NCBI RefSeq assembly: GCF_030409055.1
Contig: NZ_CP116619.1
Coordinates: 1-64,000 of the forward strand
Source of the DNA: Trichocoleus desertorum NBK24
GTDB lineage: Bacteria; Cyanobacteriota; Cyanobacteriia; FACHB-46
DNA length: 64,000 nucleotides
Direction of reading: 5' to 3'
Made by a program: the position numbers and the translations under genes. Numbering within the stretch: the first letter of the stretch is position 1; each line of letters begins with the position of its first letter. Under the pieces are notes generated by a model. It saw nothing but the letters and a program-made list of their open reading frames with translations. It was not told the DNA's origin and searched no databases. This document shows, piece after piece, positions 32,102-41,882 of the stretch.

Positions 32102-34975
32102 ATGCTGCCCCCCCACGACATCAATTCATCCTTAAGTCGGGAAGTATTGCTCCACCGGATTGCGAATCGTATCCGTCAATCTTTAGAACTTCCAGAAATC
32201 TTAAGCAAGACAGCGGCAGAAGTACGGTCTTACTTGGGAACAGACCGAGTCAAGATTTACCAGTTTCAACCAGACGGGCATGGAGTTGTGATTGCTGAGT
32301 CGCTACAGAGCGATCGCTTACCCTCCTTATTCGGGCTGCATTTTCCTGCCGATGACATTCCCCCCTACGCACGGGAGTTGTTCGTCCGGGCTCGGCAACG
32401 CTCAATCGTGAATATGAGCACCCATGAAATCGGCATCAGCCCCCTTAACTGCCTCGAAAGTGGAGAACTGCTCAACGATACAGATATTCGCTATCGTCCC
32501 GTCGATCCTTGCCACCAAGAGTACCTGATGGCGATGGGGGTGCAGTCTTCAATTGTGGTTCCGGTGGTGCTCGAAGCAGAAGCAACGGGGTCTTCCCAAA
32601 CTCCCTCTCTCCAATCTCAAAGTCAACTCTGGGGACTCTTAGTTTCCCATCATGCTGAGCCTCATACTGTCACGGAAGAAGAGTTGCAATTCATCCAGGC
32701 AGTTGTAGACCAAGTCGCGGTTGCCATTGCCCAATCAATTTTGCTGGAGCAGGTGCGAGCCCAAGCCCGACAAGAAGCCAACCTGAATCGAGTGACAGCA
32801 CTACTACAAACTTCTCCCACCGTAAACTGGCAAGATGCCCTAGAGGAAGCCGCTGATACTCTTGATGCTGGCGGGAGACTCTATCTATTTCCAGATGCTC
32901 ATCAACCTAGAGAACTTTACGCTCACGGCGAGCAGCCTAGCTTCATTGATCCTGCTCAGAAGCGCTTCATTGAGGAGAACTTACTGTGGCAGAAGTATTT
33001 GCACTCGGTCTTGAATACTTCTACAGATACGACTGGGTATCGGTCTTGGTCGGTTGAGTGGATGCGGGCTGTTTACGAACTAGCAGAACCGACTCAATCT
33101 ACAAAGCCTGTAGCTTCCTCTTGGGCAGTAAATGATATTTATCAAGAACCCCTATTTCGCACCTTAGCCCCCTTCTTCAGTGACACCAAGATCCGCAGCG
33201 CCTTAATTATTCCTCTCAAGCATGGCGCTCAAGTCATTGGTTGTCTCACCTTCTTCCGCAGTGGACTCGATACTGAAACCCTTTGGGCTGGCTATCACAA
33301 TCCGGATACACGCCAGTTAATGGCGCGGCAATCCTTCGACGTATGGCGGCAAATCCAGAAGGAGCGATCGCAGAGTTGGGTTGAAGCAGAGATTAAATAT
33401 GCCCAAGTCTTGGGGGAACGGTTCTCAGCGACGGCAAAACAATATCGGCTCTACCAACAGGTGCAAGGGCTGAATGCTAACTTAGAGCGGCAAGTTGAAG
33501 AACGGACGGAAGAACTGAAACAACGCTCTGAGCAGCTTCAGCAAGCAAACATAGAACTAGAGTATTTAGTAGATCGGCAGACAACCCTGTCTCGCATCGT
33601 GGCTAAAATCCGTCAGTCCCTAGACATTGACACTATCTTTCAAGTCACCACTCAGGAACTCAGTCAAGTTCTCAAAGCCGAACGAGTGGCTGTGTATCGT
33701 TTCAATCCTGACTGGGGCGGAGAGTTTGTTGGGAATTACGAAGCCACTACACCGGAATGGCAAAGTATTGGTCATCTGGGCGTGAACATGGTTTGGGATG
33801 ACACTCACCTACAGGAAACCCAAGGCGGACGATATCGCAATGGTGAGATTTCCGTCGTCAATGACATTTATCAGCCAGGCTATGCCCAGTGTCACATCGA
33901 CTTGCTGGAGCAGTTCGAGATCAAGTCTTTTATGGTTGTTCCGCTCTTTGTTGGGCCGAACCTATGGGGACTTTTAGGTGTTTATCAACATTCCACAACT
34001 CGTCAGTGGAAAGAATCGGAAGTTGAGTTTGTGAGCCAAATCGCGACCCAGCTCGGAGTAGCCCTACAACACGCGCAATTGCTGGCGAATACCAAACAAC
34101 AGGCTGAACAATTAGCAAAAACCTTAACTGACCTGAATCAGACGCAACTTCAGTTGGTTCACAGCGAAAAGATGTCGAGCTTAGGTCAACTTGTGGCTGG
34201 CATCGCTCACGAAGTCAATAATCCCATCAACTTCATCCACGGCAACTTAGCGCCGATTCAGGAGTATACCCAAACCTTACTAGATCTAATTCATGCCTAT
34301 CAGCAGGAGCATCCTACTCCATCAGCAGATCTAGATCAGCAGCTTGCCGACAGCGACCTCAGTTACATTGAGGAGGATTTTCCCAAGCTATGTGCTTCCA
34401 TGAAGCTAGGCACTGACCGCATTCGGGAGATTGTCCGCTCTTTGCGTAACTTCTCACGTTTAGATGAAGCAGACGTAAGAGCGGTTGACCTACATGAAGG
34501 GCTGGAGAGTACGCTTTTAATCCTGCAACATCGATTAAAACCAGGAATGTCTAACGCTGTGATTACCATTGAGAAGCACTACGGGGAGTTGCCATTAGTG
34601 GAATGCTACGCGGGACAGCTCAACCAAGTATTTATGAATTTGCTGAGTAATGCGATCGATGAATTAGTAGAGGCTGCCACCGAGCACACAACATCCTCTA
34701 AAACCATCACCATTGCGACCCGCTGTGTCGATGCTGAGTGGGTAGAGGTGTCGATTCAAGACAACGGTCGAGGTATCCCAGAAGCAGTTCAAGCTAAGTT
34801 GCTGAGCCCTTTTTTCACGACTAAACCAATGGGTCAAGGAACTGGTTTGGGCTTATTTATTAGTCATCAAATCGCTGAGAAGCATCATGGTGAGTTAGTT
34901 TGCCACTCTGAGTTAGGGCAGGGCACAGAGTTTATTTTGAAGCTACCAGTGAAGCAAAAAGCACCCAGCGCTTAA
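32102..34975 (+). CDS. Knotless phytochrome / cyanobacteriochrome histidine kinase (GAF-PHY-GAF-HK)
   Basis: 957 residues from the ATG at 32102 (a GTG six bases upstream is also open). GAF1 (about 20-225) carries the phytochrome-type FPADDIPPYARELF motif and a Cys-His pair in VDPCHQEYLMAMGV (Cys137). Next comes a PHY-like module (about 230-440) with the tongue motifs ETLWAGYHNPD (Trp395) and ARQSFDVWRQI. GAF3 (about 495-675) has WDDTHLQETQGGRYR and AQCHIDLLEQFEIKSFMVVP (Cys597), the pattern of red/green cyanobacteriochromes. A HisKA domain follows with GQLVAGIAHEVNNPI (His703) and HATPase_c (DNGRGIPE, GQGTGLGLFISHQI). There is no N-terminal PAS, so it is Cph2-like (knotless). The layout matches Nostoc All2699 as I recall it. 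Two bilin sites are predicted; spectra are inference. Confidence 0.85.
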   Translation: MLPPHDINSSLSREVLLHRIANRIRQSLELPEILSKTAAEVRSYLGTDRVKIYQFQPDGHGVVIAESLQSDRLPSLFGLHFPADDIPPYARELFVRARQRSIVNMSTHEIGISPLNCLESGELLNDTDIRYRPVDPCHQEYLMAMGVQSSIVVPVVLEAEATGSSQTPSLQSQSQLWGLLVSHHAEPHTVTEEELQFIQAVVDQVAVAIAQSILLEQVRAQARQEANLNRVTALLQTSPTVNWQDALEEAADTLDAGGRLYLFPDAHQPRELYAHGEQPSFIDPAQKRFIEENLLWQKYLHSVLNTSTDTTGYRSWSVEWMRAVYELAEPTQSTKPVASSWAVNDIYQEPLFRTLAPFFSDTKIRSALIIPLKHGAQVIGCLTFFRSGLDTETLWAGYHNPDTRQLMARQSFDVWRQIQKERSQSWVEAEIKYAQVLGERFSATAKQYRLYQQVQGLNANLERQVEERTEELKQRSEQLQQANIELEYLVDRQTTLSRIVAKIRQSLDIDTIFQVTTQELSQVLKAERVAVYRFNPDWGGEFVGNYEATTPEWQSIGHLGVNMVWDDTHLQETQGGRYRNGEISVVNDIYQPGYAQCHIDLLEQFEIKSFMVVPLFVGPNLWGLLGVYQHSTTRQWKESEVEFVSQIATQLGVALQHAQLLANTKQQAEQLAKTLTDLNQTQLQLVHSEKMSSLGQLVAGIAHEVNNPINFIHGNLAPIQEYTQTLLDLIHAYQQEHPTPSADLDQQLADSDLSYIEEDFPKLCASMKLGTDRIREIVRSLRNFSRLDEADVRAVDLHEGLESTLLILQHRLKPGMSNAVITIEKHYGELPLVECYAGQLNQVFMNLLSNAIDELVEAATEHTTSSKTITIATRCVDAEWVEVSIQDNGRGIPEAVQAKLLSPFFTTKPMGQGTGLGLFISHQIAEKHHGELVCHSELGQGTEFILKLPVKQKAPSA

Positions 34976-35111
34976 TTGCTGCTAGCCCTATCAAAAATCG
35001 CGCTGTTTCATAATCTCTGCAAAAGCTGCAAATCCTCGGTCAATTGAGCGCTAAATTAGAGCGGGCGCTAAACTGACAGGTTAGGTGTTTGCATGAGTTT
35101 GGAGCGCAGTA

Positions 35112-36146
35112 ATGAGGGAATCCTCTGAAGGAAGCCGCTGGCGGCGATTGAATAATTCTCAGTTGGTTCACTATTTGCTGCTGTTTGTTCTGGGTTGGGC
35201 GATCGCTCAAGTGCTAGCTTATTTCTCAACAGTTTTAATTATTTTTATCTTTGCTGCAATTTTAGCTTTCCTGCTCAACTATCCGGTTCAATGGATTAGT
35301 CGCTATTTACCCCACGGGGTAGCGGTGATGTTGGTATTTTTAGTCAGCCTTTTAACCCTGGGTGGGTTAATTGCCACCTTAGGCTTAATGATTTTATCCC
35401 AAGCCCAGCAGTTACTTAGCCAAGCGCCTCAATTGCTAGACTCTGGCATCTCCTTATTAGAAGGAATACAAGCTTTTTTGGTGAAGTGGAATCTAAAGGT
35501 TGACTTGGGCGCGCTCGAGCAACAACTTCGAGAGCTAGCCCTACCGGGAATAGGCATTGGCTTGGCTACTCTCCAGAGTTTATTGTCGCATCTAGTGGAT
35601 GTTATTTTAATTGCAGTCGTTGCTTTTTTTATGCTGTTGGATGGAGCCCGCCTCTGGCAGTTTTTACTCAAGTTATTTCCATCTCGTCTGCATCAGCGTT
35701 TAACAAGTGCTATTCAGCAAAATTTCTTGGGATTCTTCTGGGGACGCCTCCTTTTGTCAATGTTCTTTGGGGTCTCTTGCTTTATCGTATTTTTTGTCCT
35801 GCAAGTTCCCTATGCATTGGTTTTAGCAGCGATCGCAGGCATCTTCGATCTAATCCCTGGAATTGGCGCTACTTTGGGAATCAGCTTAGTTTGTTTGATT
35901 ATCTTACCCCAAGGTATTTGGCTAAGCCTCAAGGTACTGATTGGCTGTATCTTATTACAACAAATAGAAGAGAACTTGCTGATGCCTCGGATTATGCAAG
36001 GCTCCGTCAACATGAATCCGGTTGTAATGTTTTTGGCCCTCTTATTAGGAGCCAGAATCGCTGGATTAGTTGGGATTTTTCTATCGATCCCGATCGCGGG
36101 CGTCATGATTAGTGTGTTCGAAGTGGAAGAAATGAAAGGAGAATAG
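35112..36146 (+). CDS. AI-2E/PerM-family membrane permease
   Basis: 344 residues, about eight hydrophobic segments: a first pair at 18-60 (LLLFVLGWAIAQVLAYFSTV, LIIFIFAAILAFLLNYP), another near 75-100, and a C-terminal set including FDLIPGIGATLGISLVCLII and MNPVVMFLALLLGARIAGLV. The P-G-I-G and L-L-G/GI-A-G-L-x-G-I-x-L-S-I-P motifs are those of PF01594 transporters. Substrates vary in this family, so function is not assigned beyond membrane transport. It stands alone and converges on the EF-G gene. Confidence 0.85.
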   Translation: MRESSEGSRWRRLNNSQLVHYLLLFVLGWAIAQVLAYFSTVLIIFIFAAILAFLLNYPVQWISRYLPHGVAVMLVFLVSLLTLGGLIATLGLMILSQAQQLLSQAPQLLDSGISLLEGIQAFLVKWNLKVDLGALEQQLRELALPGIGIGLATLQSLLSHLVDVILIAVVAFFMLLDGARLWQFLLKLFPSRLHQRLTSAIQQNFLGFFWGRLLLSMFFGVSCFIVFFVLQVPYALVLAAIAGIFDLIPGIGATLGISLVCLIILPQGIWLSLKVLIGCILLQQIEENLLMPRIMQGSVNMNPVVMFLALLLGARIAGLVGIFLSIPIAGVMISVFEVEEMKGE

Positions 36147-36221
36147 TCGGGGCTACCTAGAGTTGTTCAGGGATGTATCAATCTGGCTAGCAATTCATGC
36201 CGCAGCTTAAACAAAACCTAG

Positions 36222-36258
36222 AAAAAACATCCTGATTAGCAGTATGCCAACCAGGATG
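36222..36258 (-). terminator. Rho-independent terminator of the EF-G gene
   Basis: On the minus strand, CATCCTG/CAGGATG (7-bp stem, 17-base loop) is followed by TTTTTTCTAGGTTTT. It is about 67 bp beyond the EF-G stop at 36325. The T-run makes the strand clear. Confidence 0.6.
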
Positions 36259-36324
36259 CTTCCAGATTATTCCTCTATCTCTAAGCAGTAGGGCTACAAG
36301 AAATAGAGAGGTGCCAAATTAGCG

Positions 36325-38409
36325 CTATGCCGCAGCTTGACGCTCTTTAGTTTCCTTGATCACTTCTTCCGCGATGTTGTTCGGGCAAGGTGCGTAGTGA
36401 GAGAAAGACATAGAGAATTGACCTCTACCTGATGTCATGGTACGTAGGTCACCAATATATCCAAACATCTCGCTCAAAGGTACATCCGCCTTGATCCGAG
36501 CACCAGTCGGGCCTGTCTCCTGAGATTTCATCATGCCCCGACGACGGTTGAGGTCGCCAATGACATCTCCCATGTAATTGTCTGGTGTGAACACATCGAC
36601 ATTCATGATGGGCTCTAGCAATTGGGGGCTAGCCTTAGGCATGGATTGCCGATAAGCTGCCTTGGCTGCGATTTCAAACGCCATCGCTGAGGAGTCAACT
36701 GGGTGGAAACCGCCGTCTAGCAGGGTGAACTTTAGGTCTAGGCAGGGGAATCCAGCCAATACACCTTTGCCAATGCAGCTCTCAAAGCCTTTTTGCACTG
36801 CAGGCCAGTATTCTCTAGGCACACTACCACCTGTCACCTTAGACTCGAATACAAAACCAGTACCTGCTTCACCAGGTTCGATGACATAGCCAATCTTAGC
36901 AAATTGACCCGAACCACCCGACTGCTTCTTGTGGGTGTAGTCGTCTTCTAGACGCTTGGTAATAGACTCACGGTAAGCAACCTGGGGTTTACCAACTTCC
37001 ACTTCTACGCCGTGGGTGCGCTTGAGGATGTCAACTTTGATGTCTAGGTGTAGCTCACCCATCCCCTTAAGAATGGTTTCGCCGCTCTCTTCATCTGTAA
37101 ACATGTGGAAGGAGGGGTCTTCCTGCACCATTTTGGTGAGTGCCGCCACCATCTTCTCTTCACCACCTTTGGCTTTTGGCTTCACCGCGATCGAGATTAC
37201 GGGTTCTGGGAAGACCATCGGCTCTAGGGTCGCAGGATTCTTGGGATCGCAGAGAGTATGCCCTGTCTGGACATTCTTCATACCAACGATCGCAATAATG
37301 TCACCTGCTTGAGCTGATTCCACCTCTTCACGAGAGTTGGCGTGCATCTCTACGAGGCGACTGATCCGCTCGCTCTTACCTGTAGCTGTGTTGAGTACGG
37401 TGTCGCCCTTGGACAACTTACCGGAATAGATCCGGGTAAAGGTGAGTGCGCCAAAGCGATCGTCCATGATCTTGAATGCTAAGGCTCGCAATGGCTTTTC
37501 GGAGTCAACATAGGCAAACGTGCCCATTTCGTTGCCTTCGAGGTCCATTTCAGGCTGTGGCTTGACTTCCATGGGATTTGGCAGGTAATCCACTACCGCA
37601 TCCAGCACCAACTGTACTCCTTTGTTTTTGAACGAGGAGCCGCAGTAGGTGGGGAAGAAAGCTAGATCGATGGTGCCTTTACGGATACACCGCTTGATCT
37701 CTTCGATGCTTAGTTCTTCACCTTCTAGATACTTTTCCATCAACTCGTCGTCTTGCTCGACCGCAGTTTCAATTAACTGCTCACGATAGGTTTCAACCTG
37801 ATCGGCCATGTCGGCAGGAACGTCTTTGATCTGATAGTTCATGGGATCGCCAGAGTTATCCCACACCCAGGCTTTACGGGTTAGGAGATCAACAACACCA
37901 CTGAACTGCTCTTCAACGCCGATGGGCAACACCATGACCAAAGGCTTAGCACCTAGGACTTGTTCAACTTGCTTAACGACGCGGTAAAAATCAGCCCCGG
38001 TGCGATCGAGCTTGTTGATATAGATGACGCGAGAGACTTTGGAGTCATTGGCATAGCGCCAGTTGGTTTCAGATTGAGGTTCAACCCCACCGGAACCGCA
38101 AAAAACGCCGATGCCACCATCTAGAACCTTAAGGGAGCGATAAACTTCGATGGTGAAGTCTACGTGCCCTGGGGTGTCAATGATATTCAGTTGGTGGTCG
38201 TTCCAGAAGCAGCTTGTCGCAGCGGATTGAATCGTGATCCCACGCTCTTGCTCCTGTTCCATGAAGTCGGTGGTTGCCGCACCTTCATGAACCTCGCCAA
38301 TTTTGTGGATTTTACCAGTCAGTTTCAGAATTCTTTCGGTTGTAGTCGTTTTACCCGCATCGACGTGAGCGAAGATGCCGATATTGCGATAACGAGTCAG
38401 GTCTTTCAT
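36325..38409 (-). CDS. fusA: Elongation factor G paralogue (proteobacterial-type EF-G2)
   Basis: 694 residues, full length. GTPase motifs: [12 protein letters not shown] (P-loop), [11 protein letters not shown] (switch I), DTPGHVDF and [10 protein letters not shown]. Domains II to V follow, and it ends [10 protein letters not shown]. The N-terminus [20 protein letters not shown] and the phrases [19 protein letters not shown] and [13 protein letters not shown] resemble the second EF-G of gamma-proteobacteria (Vibrio, Pseudomonas) more than the cyanobacterial str-operon EF-G, from memory. It lies away from rpsL, rpsG and tuf. EF-G moves tRNA and mRNA through the ribosome or helps recycle it; a paralogue may act under stress. 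The gene downstream of an RNA helicase on the same strand fits a cold or stress translation role. Confidence 0.85.
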   Translation of the reverse strand: MKDLTRYRNIGIFAHVDAGKTTTTERILKLTGKIHKIGEVHEGAATTDFMEQEQERGITIQSAATSCFWNDHQLNIIDTPGHVDFTIEVYRSLKVLDGGIGVFCGSGGVEPQSETNWRYANDSKVSRVIYINKLDRTGADFYRVVKQVEQVLGAKPLVMVLPIGVEEQFSGVVDLLTRKAWVWDNSGDPMNYQIKDVPADMADQVETYREQLIETAVEQDDELMEKYLEGEELSIEEIKRCIRKGTIDLAFFPTYCGSSFKNKGVQLVLDAVVDYLPNPMEVKPQPEMDLEGNEMGTFAYVDSEKPLRALAFKIMDDRFGALTFTRIYSGKLSKGDTVLNTATGKSERISRLVEMHANSREEVESAQAGDIIAIVGMKNVQTGHTLCDPKNPATLEPMVFPEPVISIAVKPKAKGGEEKMVAALTKMVQEDPSFHMFTDEESGETILKGMGELHLDIKVDILKRTHGVEVEVGKPQVAYRESITKRLEDDYTHKKQSGGSGQFAKIGYVIEPGEAGTGFVFESKVTGGSVPREYWPAVQKGFESCIGKGVLAGFPCLDLKFTLLDGGFHPVDSSAMAFEIAAKAAYRQSMPKASPQLLEPIMNVDVFTPDNYMGDVIGDLNRRRGMMKSQETGPTGARIKADVPLSEMFGYIGDLRTMTSGRGQFSMSFSHYAPCPNNIAEEVIKETKERQAAA

Positions 38410-38641
38410 AGTTGCTCTCTAGATTAAATGCGACAAACTGTTGGCGACCACCTACAGGCGTTACTCAGAGGGAATCGGTGTTGCTTTTGTAGCCAGTGTG
38501 GGCTGGATTTCGTCACTGGAAATCTTAGGAAACCCTTTTCCACGCTCGCGGCAACGTTGCTAATTGTAAAGTGTTGTGATGTAGAACTGACAGCAAAATT
38601 TTGCAAAAATTTAGGTCTTACACCACCTGCTTAACACTCAC

Positions 38642-39931
38642 TTAAACGATACGGAGATGTTTGCGATCGCGAGTTCCTCCTGTAGAGTTTTGTTTGCTGC
38701 GCTTCGGTGTAGCTGCAACCTCCGATCTGGGTTGCTGACTGCGGCCCTGACTGGAGCGCTTCCGATTTGCTTGGCCTGTCTGAGGCCCCTCTGAGGCGGC
38801 TGGTTCATATCCGGGAACTACATCTTTAATAAAGGTACGATTGAGCAATCGTTCAATGCTTTTCAAGAAGGGGTATTCTTCACTGCAAACCAGCGAAACC
38901 GCTCGTCCAGCGTTGCCTGCTCGCCCCGTCCGACCAATGCGATGCACATAGTCCTCTGGGACATTGGGTAACTCGAAGTTGACCACATAAGGCAATTGAT
39001 CAATATCGAGACCTCGCGAAGCTACATCGGTAGCTACTAAAACCCGCACCTTGCCCTGCTTAAAATCGCTCAGCGCCCGGGTGCGCGCTGCTTGGGTTTT
39101 GTTGCCATGAATCGCTGTACTTCTCAGCCCATCTTTTGCCAGTTGTTCGGCGAGGCGATTGGCTCCATGCTTGGTGCGGGTAAAGACCAACACTTGTTGC
39201 CAATTGTGGAACCCGATCATATGAGAGAGCAGTTCGCGCTTGCGATCGCGATCGACAAGATGCACAACTTGAGTTACCTGCTCCGCCGCTGTGTTTCGGG
39301 GAGCAACCTCGATCAGAGTAGGAGACTTGAGCAAGGTGTTGGCAAGTTTCTGAATTTCTGCCGAGAAGGTAGCAGAAAACAGGAGTGTCTGCCGAGATGC
39401 AGGGAGCTTCGCCAAGACCTTGCGAATGTCATTAATGAAGCCCATGTCTAGCATGCGATCGCACTCGTCTAGCACCAAAATCTCAATATGAGATAGATCA
39501 ACCGTTTTCTGGTTGAGATGGTCTAGCAAGCGGCCAGGAGTCGCAACAACAATATCAACTCCCCGACGCAGCAGTTGAATTTGCGGCTCAATGCCAACGC
39601 CACCGTAAACAACGGCTGCGCGTAACGACAGGTACTTGCCATAGGTTTTGACGCTATCGCTCACCTGAGCAGCCAATTCACGAGTAGGAGTCAAAATGAG
39701 GGCACGAGGGCTGCGACGATTTGGGCTAGAGCCAGATCTACTCAATCGTTGTAGTAGAGGTAGCGTAAAGCCAGCCGTCTTGCCCGTGCCAGTTTGAGCG
39801 CTGGCAAGAATATCTTGCCCTTTCAGGATGGCAGGGATCGCTTGTTCTTGGATGGGAGTGGGCTGGTCGTAGCCCTGCTCAGCAACCGCACGAAGTAATT
39901 CGGTCGAGAGGCCGAGGTGATGAAATGTCAT
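38642..39931 (-). CDS. RhlE-type RNA helicase with DECD box
   Basis: 429 residues. Q motif [17 protein letters not shown], motif I AQTGTGKT, Ia PTRELAAQV, Ib TPGRLLDHL, motif [23 protein letters not shown], and motifs [24 protein letters not shown] and [13 protein letters not shown]. The C-terminal 60 residues are basic and Ser/Gln-rich ([15 protein letters not shown]), an RNA-binding tail. Motif II is D-E-C-D rather than the usual D-E-A-D. It unwinds short RNA duplexes, probably in ribosome assembly, decay or cold adaptation. It is 231 bp upstream of the EF-G paralogue on the same strand. Confidence 0.9.
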   Translation of the reverse strand: MTFHHLGLSTELLRAVAEQGYDQPTPIQEQAIPAILKGQDILASAQTGTGKTAGFTLPLLQRLSRSGSSPNRRSPRALILTPTRELAAQVSDSVKTYGKYLSLRAAVVYGGVGIEPQIQLLRRGVDIVVATPGRLLDHLNQKTVDLSHIEILVLDECDRMLDMGFINDIRKVLAKLPASRQTLLFSATFSAEIQKLANTLLKSPTLIEVAPRNTAAEQVTQVVHLVDRDRKRELLSHMIGFHNWQQVLVFTRTKHGANRLAEQLAKDGLRSTAIHGNKTQAARTRALSDFKQGKVRVLVATDVASRGLDIDQLPYVVNFELPNVPEDYVHRIGRTGRAGNAGRAVSLVCSEEYPFLKSIERLLNRTFIKDVVPGYEPAASEGPQTGQANRKRSSQGRSQQPRSEVAATPKRSKQNSTGGTRDRKHLRIV

Positions 39932-40459
39932 AGTTAAAGTTGCTCCTAGTGGTGCCCCTATCCCAAATCAGTACCTGGGACCAGTCTAAGAGCAGGAAAT
40001 CTGTGTAGTTGGATGGCTCGGATAAGCAAACTCCAATATGCCAGCAACAGACCGGAATGTACTGGCAGAGATTCATCTTAACAGAAATTTAGAACAAAGT
40101 GTGGAGGTTGGCGATCGCCCTATTGACTACCCAGTTCAGCACTTGATCTAAAGCCCAAGAATCCCTGTAATTCGGCCTATCTAGGGCTACAATGGTGAGT
40201 AATCCAAGGAAAAGCTGGCCTAGAGATTCATGGGGATGAATCTGACCAGCGCTCTCTTGGTTGCACTAGTTTAACGATCCCAATTTCAGAACACGCCCTC
40301 TACAGCAGTCTGAAATTTTGGGTCGTCGGTTTAATGCAAGCATTTATACCTACTCAGGTATAACACAATTTTGCCTCCTCGTTGGCTGCCAGGAAATATC
40401 GAGTCGCGATCGCTCTTTAAACCTAGTGTCACACTGATGCCACGAAGCCGATCTCACTC
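39932..40459. other. Long gap between helicase and opsin genes
   Basis: About 530 bp with no supported gene. The helicase leader is long, as in cold-regulated helicase mRNAs, but no specific fold could be shown. HIP1 octamers occur at 40111 and 40407. No tRNA or small-RNA motif recognised. Confidence 0.35.
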
Positions 40460-40530
40460 GTCACTTTTCTGTCACATTTATTGCTGACATTAGAAGTAAA
40501 GCCTTAATCACAGCTTTACTGAGGTCATCT
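40460..40530 (+). promoter_or_regulatory. Opsin promoter with TCAC direct repeats, plus leader hairpin
   Basis: TCAC occurs at 40461-40464 and again at 40472-40475, an 11-bp spacing (one helical turn), within GTCACTTTTCTGTCACATTT. The same arrangement, with TCACATT and TTGCTGA conserved, lies at 44471-44500 at almost the same distance from the next start codon. A possible -10 (TAGAAGT) follows at 40491. An 8-bp stem AGTAAAGC/GCTTTACT (40495-40520) ends just before the TGAGG ribosome site at 40520-40524 and the ATG at 40531. Such spacing suits an OmpR-family dimer; the binding protein is inferred. Confidence 0.5.
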
Positions 40531-41343
40531 ATGAATTGGCAGAGCCTTTTGCACTGGATTTATGTAGCGGGAATGGCGATCGGAGCCTTACACTTTTGGT
40601 CTTTGAGCCGTGACCCTCGTGGCGTTCCTCAACGAGAATACTTAGTCGCCATCTTTATCCCCATTTGGTCAGGGCTGGCGTATATGGCGATGGCTCTTGA
40701 TCAAGGCAAGGTTGAGGCGGCAGGCCAAGTAGCTCATTATGCTCGCTATGTGGATTGGATTGTCACCACGCCTCTGCTCCTGTTAGCGCTGTCTTGGACA
40801 GCTATGCATTCCATTCGCAAAGATCTAACGCTGATTGGTTTTCTGATGAGTACCCAGGTGGTTGTCATTACCACTGGACTGATTGCAGACCTCTCTGAAC
40901 CGGATTGGATTAGATACTTGTGGTATAGCTGTGGCGTTGCCGCGTTTCTCATCGTGCTTTGGGGCATTTGGGGTCCTTTACGCCAGAAAACCAAAACCCA
41001 AGAGGCAGAATTAGCTAGCCTTTACGATAAACTAGTCACCTACTTTACGGTGTTATGGATTGGTTATCCGATCGTCTGGATCATCGGTCCTTCCGGTTTG
41101 GGATTGGTAGACCAAAATATAGATACTCTCTTATTTTGCATCTTGCCTTTCTTCTCTAAGGTTGGGTTTAGCTTTCTAGATTTACATGGGTTACGCAATC
41201 TCGAAGAGCATCACGCTCGAACCACAGCGGAGGGTTTAGCGGGAAAAACTCTTTACTTTTTAGGTATTATTACAGCCTCTTGGAGACCAAAACGTCGGTC
41301 AGTGCGGCGATCGCTTAACCCTGCGGACAACCAACCGTACTAA
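40531..41343 (+). CDS. Microbial rhodopsin of the Anabaena sensory rhodopsin type
   Basis: 270 residues, seven membrane helices, very similar to Anabaena sensory rhodopsin (ASR) over helices A-G: LLHWIYVAGMAIGALHFWSL, IPIWSGLAYMAMA, YARYVDWIVTTPLLLLALS, DKLVTYFTVLWIGYPIVWII, LPFFSKVGFSFLDLHGLRNL. Numbering coincides with ASR: Schiff-base Lys210, counter-ion Asp75, Asp198, the unusual Pro206, cytoplasmic Asp217, Glu36 and Glu62 are all present. Leu83 suggests green absorption. Position 86, Ser in ASR, is Ala here. ASR is a photochromic sensor working with a soluble transducer encoded just downstream; no such gene is present in this window. The C-terminal 40 residues are basic (RPKRRSVRRS) and differ from ASR. 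Confidence 0.95.
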   Translation: MNWQSLLHWIYVAGMAIGALHFWSLSRDPRGVPQREYLVAIFIPIWSGLAYMAMALDQGKVEAAGQVAHYARYVDWIVTTPLLLLALSWTAMHSIRKDLTLIGFLMSTQVVVITTGLIADLSEPDWIRYLWYSCGVAAFLIVLWGIWGPLRQKTKTQEAELASLYDKLVTYFTVLWIGYPIVWIIGPSGLGLVDQNIDTLLFCILPFFSKVGFSFLDLHGLRNLEEHHARTTAEGLAGKTLYFLGIITASWRPKRRSVRRSLNPADNQPY

Positions 41344-41484
41344 GCTTTGCCCTAACTGAGCCTTGAAGTTTTAAGGAGCGATTGATTGAGGTGAAACAAA
41401 CCTAAAAGGCAAACCGCGATCGCTCACTTAATTCTTGTTTAACTCGCTAGAATTCATTCACTATAACTCTTAGGCGCAACTGTC

Positions 41485-41838
41485 ATGCTTGGACTTTTAT
41501 TAACCTGGCTAATTACGACAATTAGCTTTTTAATTATTTCTCGGCTACCGCTTGGAATTGAAATTGATAGCTTTGGTAAAGCAGCTCTATCCGCTGCTGT
41601 TTTTGGGGTTTTAAACGCACTATTGCGGCCTGTTCTGGCCTTTTTTACTTTCCCCTTCCTCCTTCTCACCTTTGGTTTGTTTGCCTTTATTTTGAATGCC
41701 ATTATCTTTGGCTTAGCTGCCTTGATAGTCCAAGGATTTCGCTTAAGATGGGGAATTTGGAGCGCTTTGTTAGGCTCCATCACCTTGGGAATTGTAAATT
41801 CTGTTCTCTTTAGAGTTCTGGCATCCCTGAATCTGTAA
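41485..41838 (+). CDS. Phage holin 4-family (PF04020-type) membrane protein
   Basis: 117 residues with four hydrophobic helices: LLLTWLITTISFLIISRL, FGKAALSAAVFGVLNALLRP, VLAFFTFPFLLLTFGLFAFI, NAIIFGLAALIVQGF. The LLRPVL and LTFGLFxFxxNA pattern is characteristic of this family, which despite its name is a widespread bacterial membrane protein of unknown role. It sits 141 bp downstream of the opsin in the same direction, where ASR systems place the transducer. Nothing links it to light sensing except position. Confidence 0.82.
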   Translation: MLGLLLTWLITTISFLIISRLPLGIEIDSFGKAALSAAVFGVLNALLRPVLAFFTFPFLLLTFGLFAFILNAIIFGLAALIVQGFRLRWGIWSALLGSITLGIVNSVLFRVLASLNL

Positions 41839-41882
41839 ATAGCCTCAAGTTAATTTCTTCAAGCTATTTTCCTAAGCAAGCT

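Noticed and set aside
41485-41838. The gene after the opsin as its signal transducer.
   Set aside because: It encodes a four-helix membrane protein of the holin-4 family, unlike the soluble beta-rich transducer known for ASR.
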